Assembly (NCBI GenBank): GCA_031835245.1
Contig: JAVKOQ010000071.1
Location: 147,494 to 211,493, forward strand
Direction of reading: 5' to 3'
Length of the DNA: 64,000 bases
From: Balamuthia mandrillaris
Lineage: Eukaryota; Discosea; Longamoebia; Balamuthiidae
A program made the position numbers and the translations under genes. Shown piece after piece: positions 1-10,968 of this stretch (its first letter is position 1; every line of letters starts with the position of its first letter). The notes under the pieces are model-generated. The model saw only the letters and a list, made by a program, of their open reading frames with translations, made no database searches and was not told where the DNA came from.

Positions 1-332
1 TCCACCTTTCGTCGGAAACGGCAGCCCTCCGTCAAGCGGCAGCGTCCGCCAGTAGGTTGGCAAAGAACAGTTGTGCAGCCGGCACAGAGAACGACGGTTT
101 GAGCCTGAGGTGAAAAGAGCAGCGGTTTGATCAGGATTTTGATAAAATTGGGGAAAATGTAGTGGATCGAGAGGATAGAAGTGCAACTTACGTGAGAGAA
201 AACGGTGGTGACGTTGTAGCAGCCAGGGCACTTCACGTCCATGAAGTAGCTGTTGGGGCTTTGCACCAAGCGCTTCAGCTTGTGCTTCCTGGCTTCCTCT
301 TCAGGGCTGGGGTGGAGAAGGTCACGGTTCAT
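1..332 (-). CDS. RPS27: 40S ribosomal protein eS27 (partial at its 3' end)
   Basis: Two coding exons on the minus strand, 192-332 and 1-104, joined by a GT-AG intron. The protein begins [18 protein letters not shown] and continues through [19 protein letters not shown], then [20 protein letters not shown]. This is the classic eS27 sequence with four zinc-binding cysteines arranged as CPGC and CAGC. eS27 is a small-subunit component of the cytosolic ribosome. The window edge cuts the gene within the last few residues, just after FRRKV. A run of T followed by CAG lies directly upstream of the ATG on the sense strand, so a 5'-UTR intron ending at about 335 is likely. Confidence 0.95.
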   Translation of the reverse strand, partial: MNRDLLHPSPEEEARKHKLKRLVQSPNSYFMDVKCPGCYNVTTVFSHVSCTSILSIHYIFPNFIKILIKPLLFSPQAQTVVLCAGCTTVLCQPTGGRCRLTEGCRFRRKV

Positions 333-695
333 GGCTGCAAAAAAGAAGAGATCATAAGTTTGATTCGAAATAATCAAAGCAACACAATAATACCACAAAA
401 CAAACGGATGCCGTAAAAACAACAAAAGGATGCCAAAGATCATAATTTTGCGATACCACACACAAAGACGGACAGCGATTCACAAACAGAACAAGCTCGA
501 ACGGCAAAAGGAACACAAACAAGAGTAAAAAATAGAAAGAGGCAAAGATGCATACCTGCTCTGTGGGTAGGGTCGAGGTGCGGGTGGGTATCCTAACTTT
601 TTTTGACTGAACAAGAGAGAAGAGGGGGAAGGATGGGGATACGCGAGGACGCCTCTTTTTTTTTGATTGTAGGAACCCACGTAAAATTTTGCAAA

Positions 696-703
696 TGACC
701 CCT
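696..703 (+). promoter_or_regulatory. TGACCCCT promoter octamer
   Basis: The octamer lies 71-78 bp upstream of the ATG at 774. The same octamer occurs before CSN3 (4192-4199) and before the E2-RING fusion gene (40548-40555), and a one-base variant occurs before the phosphatase-like gene (34895-34902). A regulatory role is inferred from recurrence only. Confidence 0.35.
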
Positions 704-744
704 CTGAATATCTGAAATTTCCAGATGTCGACGAAGATATTTTG

Positions 745-752
745 TGTCGACA
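745..752 (+). promoter_or_regulatory. TGTCGACA palindromic promoter octamer
   Basis: A perfect palindrome 21 bp upstream of the ATG at 774, with a second GTCGAC core at 727-732. Identical octamers occur at 4265, 35690 and 38886, each in a gap in front of a start codon. The binding factor is unknown. Confidence 0.4.
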
Positions 753-773
753 CGAAAGCAAAAAGAAAGAAAG

Positions 774-1467
774 ATGTCTTTGGCGGAGGAGGAGACAGAG
801 TTGGAGCGAGAACGAGCGTTGCGTGGCCAAAAGGCTCTGCACGATGCTGCCGTGACGTACGCTCGGTACCTGGAGCCTTCATCAAAAACGCTATCGCAGG
901 TACAACCAACCGAATTCGAATCCGTTTTTCTTTGTGTTAAACTTACTATGCTCTCTGGCTTAAAAGATTAAAACCATCGATGATGCGGTTGAAAATATGT
1001 TAGCCAGACTGGAAGAGTTTACTGCCCTCCTCAACTCGGTATGTTTGTTCGCCCATCTTTTTTTGTTTGTTGAGAACCACAGTAGAAACCTTACGATTTT
1101 CAAAGATTGGAAAAGAGAAAGATCAGATCACAGAGAAGCTGATTCCTTTGTTGCTCGTGAAGGCCAAACAACTTGAGTCTCTGTTCACTGTCATTGACAC
1201 TTTTCAGGTTCTTTCCTTTCTCTCTCTCTCTTTCATTTATATGTTTTTATTTATCAATAAAAAAGAGTTATGTGGATGCTGTGAAGAACTCGGTCGACCA
1301 GATGGAGGAACGAGTGCAAAAAACGGAAGATAAGTACAACCAGCTCAACCCCACATCCATCGGCAAAGTTCTTGGCGCCTTCCGATTGGTTTGTTATCGC
1401 TCTTCTCTTCTCTTCTCTCTCTCCCTCTCTCTCCCTCTCCCTCGCTGTCTTACGGTCTCTCGTTTGC

Positions 1468-1500
<33 letters not shown>

Positions 1501-1502
1501 CG

Positions 1503-1540
<38 letters not shown>

Positions 1541-1850
1541 TGTTGTCTCTTTCAGTTTTGTTTCTGTTCTTCTTATCCTTGTTGCTTGCAAACTTAAACA
1601 GAGAAGTACGTCTTTGACCCAACGACGAAGCGCCAACACCGCCAACGCCACACAAGACACAAACGACTCCACCACTACCACAACGACAGAAGAGGAACAA
1701 AAGAACAACAACAACAAAGAGAAAGAGCAGGAGCAAGAAGAGGTGGTGGGTGCCATGCCGACGTGGGACCCGCAAACCATCAACATCATCAACACGGCAG
1801 AGCTGTTGAACTTGAAACAAAGCCTTTTGGCTGGTTTAAGCTCCTCTTGA
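774..1850 (+). CDS. BLOC-1 subunit 4 (cappuccino)-like protein
   Basis: Five exons (774-899, 967-1038, 1106-1207, 1266-1388, 1602-1850) encode about 223 residues. All introns are phase 0 and begin with GT; the last carries long (CT)n tracts. Residues about 45-155 form a helical, coiled-coil-like stretch (RLEEFTALLNSIGKEKDQI, then FTVIDTFQSYVDAVKNSVDQM). From memory this resembles BLOC1S4, which shares the LEEF block and the VD-x2-E-x-FV-like spacing. BLOC-1 acts with SNAREs and AP-3 in endosomal and lysosome-related organelle sorting. The C-terminal 80 residues are Thr/Asn/Glu/Gln-rich and probably disordered. The family call rests on short coiled-coil similarity, so another small coiled-coil complex subunit is possible. 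Confidence 0.6.
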
Positions 1851-1997
1851 AACTGATGGAAGCAAGAGAAGAGAACATCCGTGAAACATGTAACAAACAC
1901 ATCTCTTTTTTCTTTCTCTTTTATACGCACAAAAAAAACAAGAAAGAGAGGAGAGAAAAAAAAGATATCACCGAAAGAAGTAAAAGTGGCACCGTTT

Positions 1998-4076
1998 TTA
2001 GTTGGCGAGTCCCAAAACTTTGCCTTTGCCTTTGCGGCCTCCTTTTCTGCCAAGACCTGGCGGCCTGGCGTCCATGTCAAAGTCGGGGCCGAGCTCGCCC
2101 CAGCGTCCTCCTCCTTGTCTCTCATGCATTGCCGTCTTTTTAAGTAGGAAGAGAGTGAGCAAAAAAGTATGCAAGAAGAAGAAGAAAGGAAGAAGAACAA
2201 GAAGGACAACATGCAGAACGAAGGGAAGAACAGCGAAAAGAACGAAAAAGAATGAATGGGAAAACAAGGAAAGTACCTTTTGCAGGTAAGGAATGCTAGA
2301 TGAGATCTCTTGGTCGACTGTCTTAAGTTTGCGAGCCATGTCGATCGAGTTGTGAATCTGTAGGTCCAAAAAGTTCAGCATGTCGTTCGTGTTGTAGGCC
2401 TCCGGGCTTTCATGGAAGGACACCATGCCGCCCTTTTGGTCCACAGTTGCAAAGATCTTTCCTTCTTCAATCTTTTGTTTGTGATGGAAACGAGTAAGAA
2501 AAAGAAGCAACAGAAAGTTAGAAAAGAACAGAAAAGAAAAGAAGTGCAGAGAAGGCAGCTTGGCAAGAAGGAGAGAAAGAGAAAGTAATCTCAAAAAGAC
2601 GAACCATGCCCAAAATAGCCTTTTCGGCATCCTTAGGGGAGGCTAGCTTTACAGTTTCGGCGATTTGGTCAAGAGACAAGGTAAGATAGGTTTGTGTGTG
2701 TCGGTTGATGTTGCTGCGGTACAGAGCTTGGATACATTGCTTCACCAAACCAAAGTTGTTGTCCTGTTTTTGTTTCGTTGCAATATTAAAACGAAATGTC
2801 AGTTTGAAGTGTAAACTATGACATACGAAAGAAGGGAAACAGAAAAGCAGTCGCAGATAAAGGAGGGAAGGAAGAAAGTACCTTTTGGAAGGCCTCAGCA
2901 TGTTGAGTGGCTACTTTGTGGACCTCATCTGTGCTGCGTGTAGCGAAAGCGTTGATGAGCTCCTGGTACTGAGGGCAGGCACTCTTAAGGTAACGCTGTA
3001 CAACGGAAGGAGTGTACTTGGGCACTGGTGCCAACTGAAAAAGAAAAAAAGGATATCATAAAGAAACGTTGTAAATAAGTAAATGAGCAAGAAGAAAGAA
3101 TCCAGGCAGAGTTACCGTTCCGTGCAGAAGAAGAGACACCAAAACGAATTTCTTGTAGCACTCTACCATCACTGCGCTCAATACAACAGCTGGAGCGGAG
3201 AAGCCCTTTTCGTGTAACAACAAACAAGTAAGAAAAAGTAAACGCCCGAGAGAAGAGAGAACGGACACAAGATAAAAGAGAAGAGAGAACACAAACCTGC
3301 TTGAAGAACTCAAGCGCCTGCTCGAACTGCTTAACACCAACATAGACCATGCCGCCATAGTAAAAGTATCGCAGCAGGTCCACTGGCTTGAAGCCGTACC
3401 TCTCAGGGTCAGCAATGGCCAGGACCTCCTCCGCCAGGACGGGCAGCGCGGCGCGGTAGTCCTTGGCCAGGAGGCACATTTGCAGAAAGTCGGCGTGGAG
3501 AGGGGTGAGCGTGTCCGAGTTGGGCCTCAGCTTCTGGAGGGCCATCCGGAGGGGGCGGATGCAGGCCAACGCTCTGCCTTCGTTGCGGTAGATCTCGGCG
3601 TAGCGGCTGCATACTCTGGAGACTGCACGATCATAGTGGGGGTGAGTGAAAGAAGAGAGAAAGAGGAAGAGGAAGGAGAAGAGAGAACGAGAAGAAAAAA
3701 AACTGGAACGAACATTTGAAAGGACTCAAACGGATCTGTTGTGTGTTGCCTTCTTTGATGAGGCGAGAAACTTGGCCCACGAAAGTGAGCGGGTCAGAAG
3801 AAGCCACCACGGCCTTAATGCCACTAATTGGAGAGAAAGAGATATAAGTAATTTTTTAAAAAAGAGAGAACCAAAGTGGAATCGTGCGTGGACGTACAGG
3901 ATGTGAATCCACGCCAAAGTGTTCAGGTTAGGGTCCAAAATGGAGAGGATCTCATCGAGGTGAGGCAGGTTCTTGAACAACAATTCCTCGTTCTTCTTCA
4001 ACAGACCCTGCAGGTTCTTGAGCTCCTTCTCATCCTTGGGATCCACGCTCTGGATGGCGTTTATGAGCTTGTCCAT
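1998..4076 (-). CDS. CSN3: COP9 signalosome complex subunit 3
   Basis: Eight exons (3898-4076, 3714-3823, 3297-3622, 3116-3205, 2882-3034, 2605-2763, 2277-2471, 1998-2135) give 449 residues, close to the roughly 423 of animal CSN3. Landmarks match the family: YYGGMVYVGVKQFEQALEF in the helical repeats, CYKKFVLVSLLLHG, NNFGLVKQCIQALYRSNI, and a PCI/winged-helix part with LSLDQIAETVKL, then KIFATVDQKGGMVSFHESP. CSN3 is a scaffold subunit of the COP9 signalosome, which removes Nedd8 from cullin-RING ligases. The tail is short, basic and Gly/Lys-rich (GRKGGRKGKGK). The exon 2 donor (after 3714) and the exon 4 acceptor (at 3205) were chosen because they restore the family alignment without gaps. 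Confidence 0.95.
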
Positions 4077-4191
4077 TGTTGTCGGTAGCTTGTTCGTAGG
4101 TGTTGCTACGCGAAATCAAATCTTATTTTTTCTCGCCCCTCCCACAGGAGTCCTCTGCTTTGCTTTCGCAGAATGCCCAAAGAGGGAAAAA

Positions 4192-4199
4192 TGACCCCT
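4192..4199 (+). promoter_or_regulatory. TGACCCCT octamer upstream of CSN3
   Basis: It lies 116 bp upstream of the CSN3 start, in inverted orientation relative to that gene, in the 322-bp gap between CSN3 and the beta-mannosidase stop. It is flanked by A-runs as at 696. Confidence 0.3.
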
Positions 4200-4264
4200 T
4201 TTGCATTTATCATGTCGTCGTGAATAGGACCTGTCGGCACAAAATTTGTCCGCAGAATTTTTGA

Positions 4265-4272
4265 TGTCGACA
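4265..4272 (+). promoter_or_regulatory. TGTCGACA octamer upstream of CSN3
   Basis: A perfect palindrome about 190 bp upstream of the CSN3 ATG. The only gene start bordering this gap is CSN3, since beta-mannosidase ends here. Confidence 0.4.
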
Positions 4273-4398
4273 ATTTTATATCTGAAGAAGGAAGAGCAGA
4301 GTAGAGAAGTAAGGAAGAGCACTCTGCAGCAAAGCATGTTCTTTTTGTTTTTTTTCTCTTCCTTCCTCGGCAGATTTTTTTCCCCATGTTTATTCTTC

Positions 4399-7300
4399 TT
4401 AGTCCAACGCACAATGAAACGAATCAAACAGTGAGCTAACATCGAACCGGAAAGCAGCAGAGCAACCGGTCAAAGAAGCCTCGGGATAAAACAGCACTAC
4501 CTGCGGTTGCTTTGGCAAAAGGTGAAATGCATTATTACTGAAATGGCCGGCGACCACTTTGCCTCCAACGTTTTGGCAAGAAGCTGGAGAAGAAGAAGAA
4601 CACGAAGAACAAGAAGAACAAGAAGAAGAACTTGAAGATGATGAAGAAGAAACCGAAAGCCAAACAAAGAGTGCAACTTGGTCGCTTTCCACTCGCAAGT
4701 GAACTAATTGCTCTTCTTGAGCTAAAACGTGTAGTTGGATTTGTGGTCTTTTCAATGTGATGCTCTTGAACGGGCTGAAGAAGTGAAAGTTGACATATTG
4801 CTGTGCTTCTCTTTGCGTGCTCTTTGCTTTCATGTACAGGAAGCAGTTAGGTTTTGTGAATCGTATGTCTGTCGAGTGGGAAACTTGTTCTGCAACTTCT
4901 TCATCCAAAACGAAACGTGCGTCGCGAATATAGGAGAGGTTGCCTCTGTGTGTTGACACCTCATCGATGCAAGAAGCGATGAAAACGGCTTTGCTGCTTC
5001 CAAACTCTTGCTCTTCCTTCATGACGTGCTTTCCATTCCATTCTTTCATCACTGCGCCTTCAAAACTCCAAAGTTGAACGCTTAATTCTAGCTGCTCTGA
5101 TTTTTCTTCTGTTTCCTTTTCTTTCTCATCTTTGTTCGTGGATCGCTGTCGTCCATCATGAGTTAACCAGACTTGTAACAATGACTCTCTTACTGTTTCT
5201 TCAGTTTGGTTCGCTGCTTCCTTTTCGAAACAGGAAAGTAATGTTGGAGCGAAAAAGTGCTTTGCATGATAGTGGAGAGCTTTCCATGATCCGTCATACT
5301 CCAGAGAAGACCAGCTCGCACCTTTTCATTTTCCAAAGTATAAGAAGAAAGAAGAAAGAAGCAAGAAAGCTAAGTACCTTGCCAAATGTCATTTAGTTGC
5401 CAGTAAAGAACACCCATACAGAGAGGTTGCAGTCGCCGCCAGTGCTCTGCTGCTGTGCGAATGGATATGGCCTGCAAGAATTGACTCACTAACAGCCACT
5501 TCTCGAAGCTTATTGGCATTCTGTTTGTTATGATTGTGTTAACACAAATGAAAAAAAGTGGAAGAAAAGAAGAAGAAGAAGAAGAACAAGAAGAGGAGGA
5601 GAACGTAAGAAACAGAGGAAAAGAAAAGCAAACCTGAAGTGTCGTAAGATGTGATCAACAATAGCTAAACATGAGAGAGAGCGTCCCATAAGAAAGAAAT
5701 ACAAGACAACGAGGAAAAAAAAAAAAGAAATGAACCTCTGTTTCCTCTTTGAGGGGAACGCTGGCGAAACTCCATAGCAGGAGAGGTCACATTCCAATCT
5801 TCCTCATCTTCTATCAACACTTGTTGCAATGTTCGTTTGCTCGGAAAAGACTGAAACCCAAACTCAGAACAAAAACGAGGACAAACAGTCAAATATTCTG
5901 CAGCCGACCAAGAAAGAAACACATTAAAGACGTTAGTATTTCTTCATGTTGTTCTCTCTCTCTCTCTCTCTCTCTCTCCCTCTCCCTCTCTCTCTCCCTC
6001 TCTCCCTCTCATTTACCCGACAAAGGTTTATCGCCATGCCACACAGCCCAATAATGGCAATCCCCTCTGGTTCTGTCTCCTGGCTTTAATAGAAGTTAGA
6101 AACAGATTCTATGAGAGAGAAATGGAAAAGTACGCACAACACCCCAGATGAACATTCCATTAGAGGGAGAAGAAGGCCAGAACGGAACCGTGGTTCTTGC
6201 CGATGAGTTTCCTTCACAAGGAGAAGCAGAAGAAGACCGAACCATACGCCACCGTTCCTCCTTCTTCCAATTGTCTTCCAAAGACATGTCTTCCTCCACA
6301 TAAACTCTCCAAATGGTATCGTAGTAGAGCTTCTTATAATCTGAAAGATAACGCTCCTTCACCTCTTCTGAACTCTGCGTTTCAGGCCAATAACCTCCAA
6401 CAAGGGCTTCCTCGTTTTCATTGTTCCCAAACCAAAGAACGATGCATGGGTGAGAGCACAGTCGACGCAGTTGATAACGTACTTCTGCCTCCACTTGAGA
6501 GAGAAACGAAGATGTACTGGGGTACAGAGAACATGCAAACATGAAGTCATGCCAAACTATCAGTCCGAACTTTTTAGATTTTGGTGAGTTTATAAATAGA
6601 AAGAGAGAGTAAGAGTGTAGAGAATATAAAACAGAGTGAGAAAGGAAGGCAGGAAGCAGAAAAGAGGGAGAATGAGGTACCCGGTCGCAAAGATCGTAAA
6701 ACGCATCTCGTTCGTACATACCTCCACCCCATATCCGAATAGAGTTCACGTTAGCCTCCACCGCACTTCTAAGCAGTTTCTCATAGTGATCATTCGTTAC
6801 TCGTGCATCAAAACAATCACTATGAAGCAAAGCAAGATAACAGGTCAGAGAAAGAAGCGGAAGAAAAGTAGAAGCGCGGGTGTTCGCTAACCATGGAATC
6901 CAGTTGGCACCTTTGGCAAAGATAGGCACACCATTTACTTTTACGAAGAACGTCTCCCCATCCTCATCCGGGACTGTCATCAGTTGCACTTCCCTCATTC
7001 CGGTTGTTTTGCACATTCTCGTGAATTCTAACGTTTCTTCATCGCCTTCTATTTGGTGAGAATGTAGCAAACTTGCTGTGATGCGGTACAGAGATTGGCG
7101 GCCATAGCCAACTGGCCACCAAAGATGAGGTTTGACCACGGTCAACTCTAGCGAGAGAAGGTTGTTATTTCCTGGTATTAAGGTAACACCTTGCAATCGC
7201 TTTTGAAAGGAGTGCCCTTCTTGTTCGGCTTCTGAATTAAGCTGAAGGTCTAAATCTACAACGCAAGGACGTGCTGCTGTCGCATGGATTCCTTTTATGT

Positions 7301-8524
7301 AACAAGAAGAAAGGTTAAGTTGTGGATTGCAAGAAAGAGGAAAGAGCAAACAAAGAAGAAAGAACACATAAGCGTGAAGCATGAAAAAACCAAAGTAGCA
7401 TGTTACTGTTTGTTGACTCAAGTCATGACGCTGATGGCAAGTGAGAGCCGTAATGACAGCAGTGGAGAATGCACAAAGTCGGATCGGCTGTAAAACACCA
7501 ATCGGTACAAAGCAAGGTCCCCAGTCCCATCCAAAGTCACACCCTCTTTTTCGTATCCAACCGCGATGCTTTTCTCCATTCATGTATTCCATCTGCCAAC
7601 ACATATGAGAAATGGAGAAGAGAGAAGAGAACGAGAGAAGAGAGGTAAGAGAAGAGAAGAGCAAGGAAGAGACACCAGGAAAGCGAAGAGAGAAAAAGAA
7701 AAACAAGAAGGACCGTTGGAACAGGATAGGCGGCCTTGGTAGCTTTCTTCTTACAATACTCCACAGCCGAACAGAAAAGCAGCTCGATGGTGTTCTCACC
7801 TGCATGCAACACGCTGAAGCCTTCCGCCTTCGACTGAAGAACAAAGCGATGCTCCCTAAACATGTTTTTGGCCGTAGAACCAACTTTCTTTCCATTCACT
7901 CGAAGTTGGGCTATTGTGTGATCGTCTCAGAGAATAGAAGAAGAAGAAGAAGAACAAGAACAAGAAGAAGAAGAACAAGAAGAAGAAGGAGAAGAAGAAG
8001 AAGAAGAACAAGAACAAGAAGAACAAGAACAAGAAGAACAAGAACAACAAGAAGAAGAAGAAGAAGAAGAAGAAGAAGAACAAGAAGAAGAACAAGAAGA
8101 AGAACAAGAAGAAGAACAACAACAACAACAAGAAGAACAAGAAGAAGAAGAAAAAGAAGAAGATAATGAGAGAAAACAAACCAACAGTGTCAAGACAAGG
8201 ACAAACCAGCTCCACTCTTTCATGCAACAGCAAAGGGCTCTCCTCCGCCAAAGAAACCGTCCGCGAGAACGACCAGTCCGAAAGCGCGATCCAACGGTGT
8301 TGCAGCTCCCTTTGGCCAGCGTACAGATCTTCCACCAGGCCGGCCCTCATCAACGACGAGTGAACGTCGGAAGGCAGCTCCATTTGTATGGGCAAGCCTT
8401 GAAGAATGCCAGCGTTTTCGTCGCTCTCCGTCGTTCCTCTGGCACAAGTGCAACAAAGGCTCCATGGCTCTCCTTCCCCACAAAGGTTCACCTCCACCAC
8501 CCCCACCTCCTCCTTCTTCTTCAT
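4399..8524 (-). CDS. Beta-mannosidase, glycoside hydrolase family 2
   Basis: About 11 exons. Exon 1 is 8182-8524, followed by 7714-7925, 7430-7592, 6892-7291, about 6682-6819, and others down to a last exon of about 4399-5324. The enzyme removes terminal beta-mannose during glycan breakdown. The N-terminal jelly-roll region has LPSDVHSSLMRAGL and IALSDWSFSRT. The GH2 core has CDFGWDWGP, NVNSIRIWGGGMYERD, LIVWHDFMFACSLYP and WFGNNENEEAL, where the Glu of the NENE block is the family acid/base. Later exons carry HYWAVWHGDKP, FCSEFGFQSFPS and VLYWQLNDIWQ. The C-terminus shows VALFVWLSV and VVLFYPEASL as in animal enzymes. Oddities: no signal peptide is visible at the ATG chosen (8522-8524), intron 1 is a long imperfect (CTT)n on the sense strand, and a Ser/Cys run sits near the C-terminus. 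Exon 5's low-coordinate boundary may be off by one base. Confidence 0.9.
7936..8165 (+). repeat. Imperfect (GAA)n tract inside beta-mannosidase intron 1
   Basis: About 230 bases of nearly pure purine on the plus strand, built from GAA with interspersed ACAAGAA and ACAACAA units. On the sense strand of the host gene this is a pyrimidine (CTT)n tract directly inside the first intron. Confidence 0.9.
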
Positions 8525-8586
8525 CCTTCTGCTACCTTCCTCCTTTCTTTCTTTTTGCTACACAAAAAATAAATAAAAAAAGAAAA

Positions 8587-8672
8587 GGGATCAGGAATGG
8601 ACTTGAACCATTAACCCTGCGATTTTATGCGTTAAATGTGCAGCGCTCTACCTATTGAGCTACCCAGATCCC
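8587..8672 (-). tRNA. tRNA-like gene, probably intron-containing; anticodon not resolved
   Basis: The 86-base minus-strand sequence starts GGGATCTGGG and ends CCTGATCCC, and these pair with one T-T mismatch. It has a D-arm (GCTC, loop AATAGGTA, GAGC) and a good T-arm (AATGG, TTCAAGT, CCATT). A T-run follows at once on the minus strand, as expected for Pol III termination. The anticodon region (CTGC to GCAG) encloses 19 bases, room for a 7-base loop and a short intron. I could not fix the anticodon: the usual T33 is not obvious, and there are extra bases between the acceptor and D stems. It could be a degenerate or organelle-derived copy. Confidence 0.5.
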
Positions 8673-8798
8673 AAGAGAATTATCGCGAAATTGCTTGGTA
8701 TCAATTTATATACCAATCGATCTGATCTACAGCTGACGTCAACAGTGTCCACAAAAAATGGAACAACAAAGAAAAAAAAAGAAAGCAAAAAGCCTCAA

Positions 8799-9071
8799 AT
8801 GGACACACAGACGCTCTTGGATCACGTCCACCAGGTGGAGAAGAGCACCAAGCTGGACTTTCGGACCAACAAGATCGCTGGGACCTGCTTCTCCAAGTGC
8901 GTGCCCAAGCCCAAGGCCGTGCCGCTCTCCCAGGCCGACAAGGAGTGCATCTACCAGTGCACGCTGAGCAACCTCAAGTCCAACGACGTGGTCTCCCAAC
9001 GCAGCCTCTTCCACTCTGGCAGGGACGGCGCCATTTTCTCCTCCGACGTCCCCGACTACAGCCGAGTGTGA
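8799..9071 (+). CDS. Small Tim chaperone (Tim8/Tim13 type)
   Basis: A single exon of 90 residues beginning MDTQTLLDHVHQVEKSTKL. It carries the twin CX3C signature of mitochondrial intermembrane-space Tim chaperones: CFSKC at residues 30-34 and CIYQC at 50-54, separated by 15 residues. These proteins form hexamers that escort hydrophobic precursors to the TIM22 and SAM complexes. The upstream in-frame reading is lysine-rich and lacks family similarity, so the Met at 8799 is chosen. The C-terminal 20 residues (HSGRDGAIFSSDVPDYSRV) extend past the usual core. Assignment to Tim8 or Tim13 rather than Tim9 or Tim10 is tentative. Confidence 0.85.
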   Translation: MDTQTLLDHVHQVEKSTKLDFRTNKIAGTCFSKCVPKPKAVPLSQADKECIYQCTLSNLKSNDVVSQRSLFHSGRDGAIFSSDVPDYSRV

Positions 9072-9189
9072 TGAGGGAAGGAAACGATACCGAATGATTC
9101 CAAGAAAAAAAAAAGAAACCAACACACGAACAAAATAATTTTCCGCTTTTGCCCTCTCCACTACCCTTTTTGTTTTTTTTGGGTCTTCT

Positions 9190-9296
9190 TTCTTTCTTTC
9201 TTCTCTTCTTTCTTCTTTCTTCTCTTCTTTCTTCTTTCTTCTCTTCTTTCTTCTTTCTTCTCTTCTTTCTTCTTTCTTCTCTTCTTTCTTCTTCTC
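9190..9296 (+). repeat. Pyrimidine tandem repeat downstream of the small Tim gene
   Basis: About five copies of a roughly 20-base unit made of TTCTTT and CTTCTC blocks. It lies between the stops of the convergent Tim and COA3-like genes. No coding or structural role is visible. Confidence 0.85.
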
Positions 9297-9415
9297 ACAC
9301 ACAAAAAACAAATCGATTATTTACAAACCAACATAGTATTGTTGTTTTCATCAAAGGTGCTCCTGTGTGTTGGTTCCGTTTTTTTTTGGACTAGTCTTGG
9401 ATGTTGCAGCTCACT

Positions 9416-9676
9416 TCAGACCTGACTTCTCGTGCGGACCTTGTTGCCGCTCTCATCGACGTCCTCAAAGGTGTCCTGGCGGATGGATCGCATGGTGTAG
9501 AGGTAGGTGCCCGCCACGAAGGCGAGCAGCGTGAAGGCCGTCAGCCCTTTGCCCAGCGGGGTCTGGCGGAAGAGCAGCTTGCCGCGTTCTCCTCCAGCGC
9601 TGGCAGCCGCACCAGGCGAAGCGTTCATGGGAGGTCGTTGTTGGTGGTGGTGGTGAGGTTGTCCTTTGCTGGCCAT
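9416..9676 (-). CDS. COA3-like cytochrome c oxidase assembly protein
   Basis: A single exon of 86 residues starting MASKGQPHHHHQQRPP. It has a disordered His/Pro/Ala-rich N-terminus, then the COA3/CCDC56-type core: FRQTPLGKGLTAFTLLAF, one membrane helix (about residues 47-65), then YLYTMRSIRQDTFEDVDE. COA3 is an inner-membrane factor that stabilises newly made COX1. The short size and the Y-x-YT-x2-SI-x-Q motif after the helix fit the family. An in-frame TTG three codons upstream is unlikely to be the start. A (GA)n run at 9688-9716 sits just before the start on the plus strand, which is (CT)n on the sense strand. Confidence 0.75.
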   Translation of the reverse strand: MASKGQPHHHHQQRPPMNASPGAAASAGGERGKLLFRQTPLGKGLTAFTLLAFVAGTYLYTMRSIRQDTFEDVDESGNKVRTRSQV

Positions 9677-9682
9677 TTGGGG

Positions 9683-9720
<38 letters not shown>

Positions 9721-10083
9721 GGATGAGTGAGGTGAGTGAGTGGGAGTCGATCGTTGTTTTTCCCTCACTCTGATCTTGTGTGTTTTTTTTCTTTCGAGGA
9801 AAAGGTCAACCCTGCAGGATTGGAGGACAAACTGTGCTCGAGCGTGTTGACACGTCAGCTTTTGACCAGCGCAGGTGCAATCATTGGTCAGCTTTTGTGC
9901 AAATTCGGATTTCCTCCCTGTTAAAAAAAAAAGCCGTTTGGCGACTTTGAAAAGATTAAGTCTTTTCTGCTCTTCTTTCTTTTTGTTCTTTCTTTTAACG
10001 GCGAGGCATCTTTAGACTCTCTTGCCTTCTAGGACAACCACAAAAATAAAAAGCGAAAGCACGTACGCTCAAACCAAACAAGA
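9677..10083. other. Intergenic region between divergent COA3-like and 2OG-oxygenase genes
   Basis: No gene is seen. It holds a (GA)n microsatellite at about 9688-9716 and a pyrimidine-rich stretch before 10084. Presumed divergent promoter. Confidence 0.6.
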
Positions 10084-10395
10084 ATGGAGATGAACATCTT
10101 CGATCTGTCCGCGTTCCTGAACCTCGGCCCGGAAGCCGCCGAGCAGTCGGAGGAACTACAAAAGCAGTGCAAAGAGGTCTTTTTTTCTGTTCTTCTTCTT
10201 GGAAGATTGTTTCTTTCTTCTCGCTCAAAAAAAAAAAAAAACCAACAAGAATAGATGGCTGAGTGCATGCACAAAACCGGCATTTTGATCATCCGCGATC
10301 CTCGCGTCAGCGTGGAGGACAACGAAAAGTTTCTCAGCAACATGGAGGCTTACTTTGCTCAACCCGATGAGGACAAACTGAAAGGTCCGTTGCCT

Positions 10396-10438
<43 letters not shown>

Positions 10439-10931
10439 CTAGTGTTTGTCATTTTTGTCAACGCGAGAAACCGCTATAGATAGCAGACCTGAGCTTCACT
10501 ATCAAGTTGGCTCCACGCCTTCCTATGTGGAAGTGCCTCGCTGCTCCAAAGACCCTGAGTGCATGGCCAAGATAGACTCTGTACGGCGTCTTGTTCTTCT
10601 CTTTTCGTTTTACTTTCGCTATCAGTTGCTCACACAGAACGAAAAACAAAAACGAAAACAAAAGATGCCAGAAGAGCATAAAGCGCATAAGCCAGTGGGA
10701 CCGGATGCAAAGGAACGCTTCTTCTGGCGAATGGGCGAGCCACCCAAAGAGACTGAGTTCCCTGCTCTGAACGCACCTCCAGTTGTTCCCGCCAACTTCC
10801 CTGACTGGGCTACCACCATGAACTCTTGGGGACACAAAATGGTTTCACCTTCTCTTGTCTTCATTTTTAATTTCTTCTTTCTAGAACCACCGTTTACTGT
10901 CTATCATTCCATTCATCTTTTCTTTCTTCTC

Positions 10932-10968
<37 letters not shown>

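Larger units (their letters stand above)
333..773. other. Intergenic region between divergent eS27 and BLOC1S4-like genes
   Basis: No supportable gene. It probably holds the eS27 leader, a possible leader intron and the divergent promoter. Near 696-752 lie a TGACCCCT motif and two GTCGAC sites, described separately. The open frames on the minus strand here are low-complexity phenylalanine/serine-rich readings with no family resemblance. Confidence 0.6.

Noticed and set aside
7612..8166. Long open frames encoding poly-Arg, poly-Lys, poly-Ser or poly-Phe
   Set aside because: They translate the (GAA)n repeat in a beta-mannosidase intron in different frames. The flanking exons are in a different, conserved frame.
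9149..9394. Possible CRISPR-like array in the repeats at 9190-9296
   Set aside because: Units are simple pyrimidine tandem repeats without unique spacers, in a eukaryotic intergenic region.
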